From positions 1 through 15,183 of the forward strand of contig CAJOFG010000047.1 in NCBI GenBank assembly GCA_905233965.1: a stretch of 15,183 bases of DNA. The letters are read 5' to 3'. The notes below the pieces were generated by a model that saw nothing but the letters and a program-made list of their open reading frames with translations, was not told where the DNA came from and did no database searches. The position numbers and the translations under genes are program-made. This document shows, in pieces, positions 1-7,649 of the stretch (positions are counted from its first letter, which is position 1; the number at the start of each line of letters is the position of its first letter). Source of the DNA: an uncultured Selenomonadaceae bacterium. GTDB taxonomy: Bacteria; Bacillota; Negativicutes; Selenomonadales; Selenomonadaceae.

Positions 1-542
1 GTAACGATACCTTCACCGACGCGGGCAATTATCGTGGGTTCGCCGGCACCGCCGACCAGTCTGTCGATATTTGCGCGAACGGTTACACGCGCTTTTATTT
101 TCAATTCGATACCGTTTTTCGCGACGGCGGAAACAACCGGCGTTTCGATAACTTTCGGATTGACGCTCATTTGAACCGCTTCCAAAACGTCGCGCCCGGC
201 AAGGTCAATCGCCGCCGAACGTTCAAACGGCAAAACGATTTGCGCGCGCTGAGATGCGATTAAAGCGTCAACAACTTTATCGACATTGCCGCCGGCGAGA
301 TAGTGAGCCTCAAGCTGATTTACGTTTACGTCAAGCCCCGCCTTGTTCGCCTTGATTAACGGCATGACGATCTTTGACGGAGGAACGCGGCGCATTCTCA
401 TTCCGATTAAAGTAAAAATTCCGACGTGAACATTTGCGGCGAGCGCGGAAATCCAAAGTCCGATAGGGACGAAATGCAGGAAAACGCCGATAAAGACGAC
501 CGCCAACATTATTATCAGCCCGGAGCCGATTAACATTTCCAT
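1..542 (-). CDS. floA: Flotillin-like protein FloA (3' end outside window)
   Basis: Bacterial flotillin-like scaffold protein of membrane microdomains (FloA/YqfA family). About 180 codons are visible and the frame runs off the window edge. Residues 6-26 form a hydrophobic membrane hairpin ([16 protein letters not shown]). The family signatures follow: '[10 protein letters not shown]', '[20 protein letters not shown]', '[20 protein letters not shown]' and '[20 protein letters not shown]', all close to Bacillus FloA as I remember it. The start is ATG at 542, eight bases after a GAGGAGG ribosome binding site. It lies 78 bases downstream of nfeD, the usual partner of flotillins, with a terminator-like hairpin in the gap. 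Known for the family: membrane-anchored oligomers that affect fluidity and the assembly of secretion and wall complexes. The identification is firm; the role in this organism is inferred. Confidence 0.95.
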   Translation of the reverse strand, partial: MEMLIGSGLIIMLAVVFIGVFLHFVPIGLWISALAANVHVGIFTLIGMRMRRVPPSKIVMPLIKANKAGLDVNVNQLEAHYLAGGNVDKVVDALIASQRAQIVLPFERSAAIDLAGRDVLEAVQMSVNPKVIETPVVSAVAKNGIELKIKARVTVRANIDRLVGGAGEPTIIARVGEGIV

Positions 543-564
543 AAAAAAATCCTCCTCATGTCGT

Positions 565-600
565 AAACAAAAAGCAGAGATGAAAAATTCCGTCCCTGCT
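565..600 (-). terminator. Terminator-like hairpin / possible attenuator between nfeD and floA
   Basis: Reading the minus strand, AGCAGGGA pairs with TCTCTGCT (8-bp stem with one G-U, positions 593-600 and 573-580) around a 12-base loop. It is followed by TTTTGTTT. This looks like a modest intrinsic terminator after nfeD, yet floA follows closely with its own strong ribosome binding site and no clear promoter. Partial read-through is therefore the likely role. Inferred from sequence only. Confidence 0.5.
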
Positions 601-620
601 TCGTCTTAAAAATTTGTGTT

Positions 621-989
621 TTAAATTTGCCGAACGAGAACGCGAGACCCGTCCACGTTGATAATTTTTACTATGTCGCCCTGCTTGACGAAATTTCCTT
701 CAGTCACAACGTCGAGAGGTTCGCCTTCAACGGTAATTGTTCCGGCGGGACGCAAATCGGTTGCACAAACTCCGACGGCACCCAAAAATTTGCTTTTGTC
801 GATGTTGCTCGTGTATCCGTCGTTATTTTTTTGGCGTTCGTCCAAAACCAAACCGTCAAGCGCGGCAGTGTTTTTCGCCGAACTTCTCATGCTCATGTAA
901 ACGACAATCGCAACGGCAAAGACAACGCCGGCAAAAATTGTGTAAAGAACCATTGATGCGGAAAAAATTTGAATACCCGTCATTTGCAT
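621..989 (-). CDS. Short NfeD-family membrane protein
   Basis: A small membrane protein of about 120 residues. It has one transmembrane helix near the N-terminus (VLYTIFAGVVFAVAIVVYM), a short linker, and a C-terminal OB-fold NfeD domain. The domain shows the family pattern 'ATDLRPAGTITVEGEPLDVV', then 'GDIVKIINVDGSRVLVRQ' at the C-terminus. It lacks the N-terminal ClpP-like serine protease domain of long NfeD proteins, so it is of the truncated type that accompanies flotillins. floA follows 78 bases downstream, which supports a shared membrane-microdomain role. The start is uncertain: GTG at 992, ATG at 989 and ATG at 983 are all in frame. An AAGGG lies 1, 4 and 10 bases before them respectively, so 983 has the best spacing. 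Family assignment is firm; the exact biochemical role of short NfeD proteins is not well known. Confidence 0.88.
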   Translation of the reverse strand: MQMTGIQIFSASMVLYTIFAGVVFAVAIVVYMSMRSSAKNTAALDGLVLDERQKNNDGYTSNIDKSKFLGAVGVCATDLRPAGTITVEGEPLDVVTEGNFVKQGDIVKIINVDGSRVLVRQI

Positions 990-1028
990 CACACCCTTTT
1001 CGGCAAAAAAATTTTTTTATTCCGTTTC

Positions 1029-1146
1029 TTATTCCGGTATGATTATTTCTGCATGGGCATCGGAATTTCCTTCACCTTCGGAAGAAACTTCCGGCGGCAC
1101 TTCGACTTTTGAAAGTCTTTCGCGAGCCTCTTTCGTCTTTTTTGAA
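1029..1146 (-). other. Alternative-frame continuation of the downstream glycosyltransferase (probable frameshift)
   Basis: After a run of six A on the coding strand (T run at 1138-1143), the annotated frame gives a basic, unconvincing tail ending at 1072. If one A is skipped, the other frame continues through 'EARERLSKVEVPPEVSSEGE' and ends 'AEIIIPE' at a TAA (1029-1031). That acidic, Pro/Glu-rich tail resembles a normal protein end, and it shortens the gap to nfeD to about 40 bases. Either a one-base insertion in the homopolymer (mutation or sequencing error) or a +1 frameshift would explain it. Confidence 0.55.
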
Positions 1147-2670
1147 AAGTTCGTCGTACCAATCCAGCCGCTCTTCGTAATGCTGAGCCATCAACCGGTT
1201 ATGCTTTACATATTCGTAAGCGTTTTTCGCAATATCAATTCTCTTTTCCTTGTTGTCGATGAGCAGGCGCAATTTTTCCTCAAACTCTTTCAAGTCGTTG
1301 TAAATGAAACCGTTTTCTCCGTCCTTCACAACGTCGGAATAAATCAGCGGCGATGCGAGAACAGCCGCGCCGGCTCCGGCACATTCGATAAATTTCAAAT
1401 CGGACTTCGCACGATTAAATTCGGTGTCGCGCAACGGAAGAAGTGCTATGTCCGAATTGTGAATCGTCTTTTCGTAATCGGCGTAGGAAACAAATTGTCC
1501 TTCATACGTTTTCGGGTCGCCGATACGATTTTTGTTTTCGCTCTCTATCGAGTCGAACAATTCTTTTCGCGAAATTATGTTGAACGCAATTTTTTTGCCG
1601 TACTCTTTGGAAAGTTTGTTAATCACCGGCAAAATTTCTTCAAAGTCTTTATCGCGATTGAGTGCGCCGAAAAATATTGTAACCGGATTTTTTTTGTTCT
1701 TCGACTCTTCCGCATAATCTCTTTCCGGCAGAAGGTGGAAAAGTTGATTCGGGAAAACTTTTACATGAGGATTGAACTCTTTCAAAACGTCCGCCAAATA
1801 TTTTGTGGAAGTTTGAATTGCATGAACGCCTATAAAATTGACGTTGGCACTTTTTGCGTAATCGTCCGGCCAAAGATTCGGGTTATCGTCCATTTCGCTC
1901 AGGCAGAGGTAACCTTTGTCAACCGCTTTTTCAAAAAAGTCCGCGCCCTGTTTGAAATTTGCGAAAGACATTCGCTGATTGATGAAAATACTTCTGTCGT
2001 ATTCCTCTTTTGTGAACAAGTGGAAAGGTTTGCCCAACGGAATTGTCGTTGTCGCCACGTTCGGAGAAGTTATCATGAATCTGTTCGGAATGTGTACTCT
2101 GTGAGGAGCGCAGACAACTGCTTCGCCGAGCATGGTTTGAATCATTAACGACTTCGGCAATTTTTCCGGTATCGCCGAGATAATGTAAAGGAAAGTTGCA
2201 ATATCCGTTTTGGCAATATCGGCAAGAGCTTTCGGAATTGAAATTTTTCTTGCCGCATTCAATTCGCCGGCAATATTTAATTTCGCGTCGGCTATCGCTT
2301 TTTTCAATTCCTCGACTGTCAAAGTCGCGGTAATTCCGGGCTTGCCGCCTTCCAATATTGAAACGATGTTCCCGATGAAGGCGACGTTGTCCAGACCGAA
2401 AATAATTTTGCCGCCCTTGTTCAATTTGCCGGCAATTTTTTTAATCAGGTCGGTAAGTTCCTTGACTTCCATGTTGCCGATTAAGTTGCTTTGCACGACG
2501 ACGGCATCAAAAGTTCCTTTCGCGTCCGACAAATATTTTTCGACGGTGTATTTACATTCCGGTTGAATTGCCAAAAATCTTTCGTCGGACGGTTCAAAAT
2601 TTTTTCCGACTTCTCCGGTCAACTCCAGCACGCTTTTTGCACGCGGCGGGATAAAGGATTCAAAAGTCAT
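1072..2670 (-). CDS. Glycosyltransferase with N-terminal methyltransferase-like domain
   Basis: A 532-residue two-part protein. Residues 1 to about 190 resemble a SAM-methyltransferase fold: 'VLELTGEVG' at the place of motif I, then 'FDAVVVQSNL' and 'LNKGGKIIFGLDN'. The glycine-rich SAM loop is poor, so this half may be degenerate. From about residue 200 on, the protein looks like a GT-B glycosyltransferase of the GT4/CgeB type: 'VKVFPNQLFH', 'VTIFFGALNRDKDFEEI', 'DIALLPLRDTEFNRAKSDLK', 'FIECAGAGAAVLAS', 'DGENGFIY'. It likely transfers a sugar from a nucleotide-sugar donor in the cytoplasm; donor and acceptor cannot be told. The start is ATG at 2670, six bases after GGAGG and 17 bases after the preceding glycosyltransferase, so the two are probably co-translated. 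The last 20 or so codons are probably out of frame (see the entry at 1029-1146). Confidence 0.78.
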   Translation of the reverse strand: MTFESFIPPRAKSVLELTGEVGKNFEPSDERFLAIQPECKYTVEKYLSDAKGTFDAVVVQSNLIGNMEVKELTDLIKKIAGKLNKGGKIIFGLDNVAFIGNIVSILEGGKPGITATLTVEELKKAIADAKLNIAGELNAARKISIPKALADIAKTDIATFLYIISAIPEKLPKSLMIQTMLGEAVVCAPHRVHIPNRFMITSPNVATTTIPLGKPFHLFTKEEYDRSIFINQRMSFANFKQGADFFEKAVDKGYLCLSEMDDNPNLWPDDYAKSANVNFIGVHAIQTSTKYLADVLKEFNPHVKVFPNQLFHLLPERDYAEESKNKKNPVTIFFGALNRDKDFEEILPVINKLSKEYGKKIAFNIISRKELFDSIESENKNRIGDPKTYEGQFVSYADYEKTIHNSDIALLPLRDTEFNRAKSDLKFIECAGAGAAVLASPLIYSDVVKDGENGFIYNDLKEFEEKLRLLIDNKEKRIDIAKNAYEYVKHNRLMAQHYEERLDWYDELFKKDERGSRKTFKSRSAAGSFFRR

Positions 2671-2687
2671 AAAAAACCTCCGTCAAA

Positions 2688-3923
2688 TTATCTTACAAGA
2701 CTGTACATCAAATCTTCTTGAGCGCGCATACATTTCAAAAGTTCGAAGCGATCCAAAACCGTTTCGCGGGCTCTTGCGCCGAGTTTCTTTGCGTGTTCCG
2801 GGTCGTCCAAAAGTTCTTCGATTCTCCGCGCAATGTGATAAGGTGAACGAAATTCCGCAAGCAAACCGTTCACGTTGTCCTCCATGACTTCCTGAACCGG
2901 CGGAGTTTTCGAGCCGACAATGGGACAGCCGAAACTCATCGCTTCGAGGAAAGACCAACTCAAAACAAACGGACGCGTCAGATAAACATGGCAACTTGAT
3001 GCACGAAGAATTTTTTGATAATCTCCGCGATTTCTCAAGCCGACGAAATGAACGCGTTCCGGATCGTAACCGCCTTTCTTTTCCTCCTCTTTCAAGTAGG
3101 TTGTGTCTTGAAGTTGCGCACCGTAACAAACTCTGTCTTTACCGACGACGATAACGTGAGTATTCGGGCGGCGACCGAGCACGTGGCGAATCGCGTCCAT
3201 AAAGTAGGGGAAACCGCGATAAATTTCAAAGCCGCGTGAAACGTAAGTGATAATTTCCGTGCCTTCCGGCAAATTTATATTAACGTCCTCCAGAACGAGT
3301 CCGGGTCTTTTGCCGCTCGGATCGGGCGAACAGAAATTTGTATCGATGCCTTCGTGAATGATTTTGATTTTCGGCTTGTACTCCTCCGGGAATTGCGAAT
3401 ACTGCCAACGGGTGGGAGCAACTCCCACGTCGCACAATTCCAGATTGACAAGGTGATGCGCGTTTCTGGTACGAACGGAAATTCTGCTCGGCATATTCGG
3501 CTCTTCGTCCGGCCACCAGTAACAGTCGCTGTCCTCTGCCCGGTAGTACCATTCAAAATATCCCATGATGGGAACATTCGGATACAAATCTTTGCAGTAC
3601 AAAGTCGAACCCCAGCCGGTATGCCCGATTATAACGTCGGGTCTGATTTTCTGTTCGTTCGCGAGCCATTCCATTGCACGGAGGACGGCTTGCCCTTCGA
3701 CGACGGCTTCAGCCGCCGGACGAAGAGGACCGCAAGTTTTAATCCATTCGTCCGCCTGTTCGTTAGGTTTCGGATAAAGCGCGAGAGCAACGCCGGGAAG
3801 TTGCGCGTTTATGGAATTTTCTTTCGACAGGAAAAAAACTTTGTTCTCCGGATTTTTTGCGAGATAGGGCGCGATGTTCAAATACTGCGCCGGAAATGAC
3901 GGGTGTAAAACGAAAATGTTCAC
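2688..3923 (-). CDS. Family 4 glycosyltransferase
   Basis: A 411-residue GT-B glycosyltransferase. The N-terminal half matches the Glyco_trans_4_3 type: 'MNIFVLHPSFPAQYLNIAPY', 'DVIIGHTGWGSTLYCKDLYP', 'PIMGYFEWYYRAEDSDCYWW', 'IKIIHEGIDTNFC'. The C-terminal donor-binding half has 'THVIVVGKDRVCYG', 'VHFVGLRNRGDYQKILRASS' and 'LSWSFLEAMSFGCPIVGS', where the second Glu of the usual E-x7-E motif is present and the first is replaced by Phe. The start is GTG at 3923, with AAGGAG nine bases upstream; an ATG a few bases earlier (at 3932) is out of frame. It follows the second ABC transporter by 30 bases and precedes the other glycosyltransferase by 17. This supports a role in glycosylating the exported protein or a surface polymer, which is inferred from context. 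Confidence 0.87.
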   Translation of the reverse strand: MNIFVLHPSFPAQYLNIAPYLAKNPENKVFFLSKENSINAQLPGVALALYPKPNEQADEWIKTCGPLRPAAEAVVEGQAVLRAMEWLANEQKIRPDVIIGHTGWGSTLYCKDLYPNVPIMGYFEWYYRAEDSDCYWWPDEEPNMPSRISVRTRNAHHLVNLELCDVGVAPTRWQYSQFPEEYKPKIKIIHEGIDTNFCSPDPSGKRPGLVLEDVNINLPEGTEIITYVSRGFEIYRGFPYFMDAIRHVLGRRPNTHVIVVGKDRVCYGAQLQDTTYLKEEEKKGGYDPERVHFVGLRNRGDYQKILRASSCHVYLTRPFVLSWSFLEAMSFGCPIVGSKTPPVQEVMEDNVNGLLAEFRSPYHIARRIEELLDDPEHAKKLGARARETVLDRFELLKCMRAQEDLMYSLVR

Positions 3924-3953
3924 GGTTTCATTCTCCTTTTCGGTTGGTGTAAA

Positions 3954-6269
3954 TCATACAAGTTGCGCCTGATACAGTTTTGAATATGCGCCGTTTCTCT
4001 TCATCAAATCTTCGTGCGAACCGGCCTCAATGATTCTTCCCCTGTCGATAACGACTATCGCGTCGCAATTTTGAACGGTCGAAAGTCTGTGCGCTATCAT
4101 CAACATGGTTCTTCCTTCGGCTATCGGCTCTATGTTACTCATTATAATGTTTTCCGACTCATAATCAAGAGCAGAAGTGGCTTCGTCGAAAATTAAAATT
4201 CGCGGGTCGGAAATCAAGGCGCGGGCAATCGCTATTCTTTGACGCTGACCGCCGCTCAACAAACTTCCGCGCTCACCGACGAATGTTTCATAACCGTGCG
4301 GGAATTGACTGATAAATTCGTCCGCGCCGGCAAGTTTCGCCGCTCTGACAACGTCTTCCTGCGTCGCGTTCGGGCAGGCAATCCGGATATTCTCCGCAAC
4401 CGTGCCGCTGAAAAGTTTGCTGTCTTGAAGGACAACGCCTATTTGACGACGCAACCACGCCGGCTCAACCTGTGCAATGTCAACGCCGTCGATTAAAATT
4501 CTGCCGGTGTCCGGGAGGAAAAGCCGCTGAATCAATTTCGTCAACGTGGATTTTCCGGAGCCGGAACGCCCGACTATGCCGACTTTCAAGCCGGCCGGAA
4601 TCCTGATGTTGATGTTGTCCAGAACTTTGCCGCCTTCCGACGTGTAACTGAACGCCAATTTTTCAATCGCTATGTCACCGCGCAAACTCGGCAAAGTCGT
4701 CCGTGAAGGATTAAATGCCGGCTCGGTGTCCTCGTTCATGATGTCGCCCAAACGCTCCATTGAAACGCGAATCTGTTGGAAGTATTGCCACTGATTTATG
4801 AGACGCATTACCGGCGCGATTAACTGTCCGGCTATCATTTGGAAAGCGATGAGTTCGCCGACGGAAATTTCGCCGTTCATGACGTTGTAAGCACCTATCC
4901 AGAGAATCAGCAGGTTGAACATACTGTACAGGAATGTACCGATTGAGTTTGCCGCATTCGCCAGGTTGATGACTGCCAGCGACGCTTTGACGAGCCGCGC
5001 CAGCATTTCTTCATAGCGGCGAATGAAATTGTTTTCGACACTCGTCGCCTTTACCGTCCCTATTCCGGTTATCGTTTCAATCAGGAAGGAGCGATTCTCA
5101 CTTCCGATTAAAAATTGTTCGTTAATCATGCGCTTGAAGACAGGCGCGACGATTAAATTCAGAATGACGAACAGCGGAATCATTACGAGAACGACGACGC
5201 TTAAAATTCTGCTGTACAGGAACATTACGCCGAAGTAGACAACGGCAAAAACTATGTCGAGGATAATTGTTAAACTTGAACCGGTCATGAACGAGCGCAA
5301 AGTTTCCAATTCGCCGGTACGGGATACAACGTCACCGACCTGCCACTTTTGAAAATATTTCAGCGGCAAGGCGGTAATGTTTTTGAACAGCCTGGAACTT
5401 AAAGCCACGTCCATTTTCGAGCAAATGTTTGTGAACAGGTAAGCGCGGAGACTTCCCATCCACGTTTGAAAAATCGTACAGACGAACATACCGAGAATGA
5501 AAATATCCAGCGCGTCCGCCGCCCGGTGAATCAAAACTTTGTCGATAATGTTCTGCGTGAAGAATGGAGCCGCCAAGCCTAAAAGTTGCAGGAGGAGCGA
5601 CATTCCCAAAACGGTACGCAGGAACGGCATATATTTTGAAACGACCGGCAAAAACCATTTGAACCCGAACGATGATTTTTTTTCGTCCGGCTCGTAACGG
5701 CGCGTGAATAAAATCGCGTCGCCCGTCCAGTCCGTGAGCAATTTATATTTGTCGGCTTGAATCGGTTGCTGAGAAAAAACCGGATCCATTATGTAAATCG
5801 TGCCTTCGTCCGTGATTGTCGTTATAACGATTTTTCGCCCGGACTTCATGCCGATTAAAACCGGGTAAACCAGCCTGTCCAAGTCCTCCTCTTCCAGACC
5901 GCTGTAGGCACGGGCTTTTAATTTCAATTCGCGAGCCGCCCGGACAAGCGTCGTAAAATCCACGCTGCCTTCGTGCAAAACGTAAGCGCGCTCAAGTTGC
6001 CGATAATCCGCCGGAATATTGTAGTATTGCGCGATTGCGATTAAACAGGCAAGCCCGGTATCAATTCCGTTTACGCGCCCGCCGTCCTCCGGCTTTTTAA
6101 CGTTCGTGTCGAGTTGATTGTTTTTCGCTTGGTCGGCGGGAACTTTTACCGTGTCAATTTTGGCGAGAGCTTTTTTATTTTCGCCGTTGCCGTCGTCCGG
6201 TTTTTTCGGAAGTTGAGTACCTGCGGGAACGAGGTCTTTGCCGGTTGAATTATTTTTTTCTTCAGCCAT
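3954..6269 (-). CDS. Type I secretion ABC transporter with C39-like domain (RtxE position)
   Basis: A 771-residue exporter with three parts after a hydrophilic Lys/Asn/Asp-rich extension (residues 1-65). First is a C39 peptidase-like domain (about 66-190). Its active-site Cys is replaced by Thr71 ('GIDTGLACLIAIAQYY', where peptidases read DCG), and no catalytic His is visible in 'MKSGRKIVIT', so it should bind substrate rather than cut it, as in HlyB. Next is a six-helix ABC membrane domain (about 210-510). Last is a complete nucleotide-binding domain: Walker A GRSGSGKS (567-574), Q-loop 'GVVLQD', signature LSGGQ (671-675), Walker B ILIFDE (691-696) and switch His727. It starts three bases after the hlyD stop. 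Together with the adaptor and the other ABC protein it mirrors rtxB-rtxD-rtxE, so it probably forms a heterodimer with its paralogue in the inner membrane. Confidence 0.93.
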   Translation of the reverse strand: MAEEKNNSTGKDLVPAGTQLPKKPDDGNGENKKALAKIDTVKVPADQAKNNQLDTNVKKPEDGGRVNGIDTGLACLIAIAQYYNIPADYRQLERAYVLHEGSVDFTTLVRAARELKLKARAYSGLEEEDLDRLVYPVLIGMKSGRKIVITTITDEGTIYIMDPVFSQQPIQADKYKLLTDWTGDAILFTRRYEPDEKKSSFGFKWFLPVVSKYMPFLRTVLGMSLLLQLLGLAAPFFTQNIIDKVLIHRAADALDIFILGMFVCTIFQTWMGSLRAYLFTNICSKMDVALSSRLFKNITALPLKYFQKWQVGDVVSRTGELETLRSFMTGSSLTIILDIVFAVVYFGVMFLYSRILSVVVLVMIPLFVILNLIVAPVFKRMINEQFLIGSENRSFLIETITGIGTVKATSVENNFIRRYEEMLARLVKASLAVINLANAANSIGTFLYSMFNLLILWIGAYNVMNGEISVGELIAFQMIAGQLIAPVMRLINQWQYFQQIRVSMERLGDIMNEDTEPAFNPSRTTLPSLRGDIAIEKLAFSYTSEGGKVLDNINIRIPAGLKVGIVGRSGSGKSTLTKLIQRLFLPDTGRILIDGVDIAQVEPAWLRRQIGVVLQDSKLFSGTVAENIRIACPNATQEDVVRAAKLAGADEFISQFPHGYETFVGERGSLLSGGQRQRIAIARALISDPRILIFDEATSALDYESENIIMSNIEPIAEGRTMLMIAHRLSTVQNCDAIVVIDRGRIIEAGSHEDLMKRNGAYSKLYQAQLV

Positions 6270-6272
6270 AAA

Positions 6273-7631
6273 TCACCGCTCCCTCAAAGCTTCGGAAGTG
6301 TAACGGCGGAACGGGTCGAGGAAGAAGTCGATGATTCTTTTTTCCTTGATTTTAATTTCTGCCGTAACATTCATTCCGACGTTAAGATCAGTTTCTTTTC
6401 CGAAAACGTCAATGGTATTTTTTTCGGACGGTTTCAGAATGAGTTTGAACTTTTTATTTTTCTCCGGGTCGGAAGGTTCGTTGACTGCGTCCGCGCTTAT
6501 CTCGTCAACCTTCGCGTCAATCATGCCGAATTTTTGGAAGTTGAAAGTTTCGATTTTAACTTCCGCATCCTGACCGAGTTTTATAAAGCCGATGTCCTTA
6601 TTGTCGGCGTAAACTTCAAACTCAAGAGAAACGTCTTCCGGAACGATTTGCATTAAAGGTTGCGCGTCGGTGACGATACCGCCGACGGTGTGGACGGAAA
6701 GATTGTAAACGCGTCCGGAAGTCGGCGCAACGATTGTGGAAAGTCGCGCATCTTCGTCGGCTTTTTTAATCGCTTCGGTGACGGAGTAATATTCTTTTTT
6801 CGCGTCAACCAGTGAAGTCATTATATCCTTGCGGTAAGCGGCATCGACGTTCGCCAAATTCTGTTCGGCTTCGGCAATTTCCGCCCGTATGCTGTTCAAT
6901 TCGTCAAGCGCCCCCTGAGCATTTTTGGAATACTCTATCGTTTCTTTCTGCTGTTCGAGAAGTTGAAATTCGGAAATTGCGCTCTCTTTGACAAGGTCGG
7001 TTAAACGGCGTTCCTTTTCCTCCGCAATGGACAAACCGTGAGCATATTTTTCATAAGCAGCCTGTGTCGAACTCAAACGGGCTTGTTTCTGCGCGATAAC
7101 GTCTTCGCGACTTCTTCTCTGCGTTTGATAATCGCTTGTTCGGCTCTGATAAAGTGCAATTTCGGCGGCGAGGTCGTGCGCGTCCAAATCCGGGTCTTCC
7201 TCCGGTTTGAAAGGTTCGCCGGTCAACTCCGCCGTCAATCTGGCAATATCGAGTTTGTAATATGCGGCACGTTTTTTCAAGCTGTCGTAATCCGCGCCGA
7301 CAGATGTCGGGTCAAGTCGAACGAGTACGTCACCTTCTTTGACGGTCTGTCCTTCCTCAACCAAAATTTCTTTTATGATACCTTTGTTTTTAACCTGAAT
7401 CGTCTTTGCCTGTCCGGAGGGAATTACTTTTCCCGGAGCGACGGCAACTTCGTTTATGTGACCCAAAAAAGCCCATGCCAAAGCGACGACGATTAAAATT
7501 AAAATCGTCCACATGACTATTCGTCCGGTCGGTGAAGGAGGAGTTTCCGTTACCTCCAATATGGCCGGCAAAAATTCGGTTTCTTTTTCACGTTCTTCGC
7601 CGTGAACGAGCCAATCCCAATATTTACGCAT
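6273..7631 (-). CDS. HlyD-family type I secretion periplasmic adaptor (RtxD-like)
   Basis: A 452-residue membrane fusion protein. A short cytoplasmic N-terminus (about 36 residues) precedes one transmembrane helix (37-57, 'IVMWTILILIVVALAWAFLG'). Then comes the barrel/lipoyl strand 'GKVIPSGQAKTIQVKNKGII' with 'ILVEEGQTVKEGDVLVRLDP', a long coiled-coil hairpin (about 110-290), the returning lipoyl half 'IVAPTSGRVYNLSVHTVGG', and a beta-barrel ending 'LNVGMNVTAEIKIKEKRIID'. This is the HlyD/RtxD plan. It links the inner-membrane ABC pair to an outer-membrane TolC-type channel, which is not in this window. The start is ATG at 7631, eight bases after GGAGG and 18 bases after the upstream ABC gene. 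Assignment is firm; the cargo is unknown. Confidence 0.94.
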   Translation of the reverse strand: MRKYWDWLVHGEEREKETEFLPAILEVTETPPSPTGRIVMWTILILIVVALAWAFLGHINEVAVAPGKVIPSGQAKTIQVKNKGIIKEILVEEGQTVKEGDVLVRLDPTSVGADYDSLKKRAAYYKLDIARLTAELTGEPFKPEEDPDLDAHDLAAEIALYQSRTSDYQTQRRSREDVIAQKQARLSSTQAAYEKYAHGLSIAEEKERRLTDLVKESAISEFQLLEQQKETIEYSKNAQGALDELNSIRAEIAEAEQNLANVDAAYRKDIMTSLVDAKKEYYSVTEAIKKADEDARLSTIVAPTSGRVYNLSVHTVGGIVTDAQPLMQIVPEDVSLEFEVYADNKDIGFIKLGQDAEVKIETFNFQKFGMIDAKVDEISADAVNEPSDPEKNKKFKLILKPSEKNTIDVFGKETDLNVGMNVTAEIKIKEKRIIDFFLDPFRRYTSEALRER

Positions 7632-7649
7632 TTATAAAACCTCCGGTTC

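Noticed and set aside
1005..1018. Seven A followed by seven T between the glycosyltransferase and nfeD, as a terminator
   Set aside because: The stem would be A-T only, with no T tail beyond it, and similar A/T runs are common throughout the window.
1039..2148. Long plus-strand open frame of 369 codons
   Set aside because: It lies fully antisense to the glycosyltransferase with clear family motifs, has no ribosome binding site or recognisable domain, and its translation is Phe/Arg/Val-rich as expected of a mirror frame.
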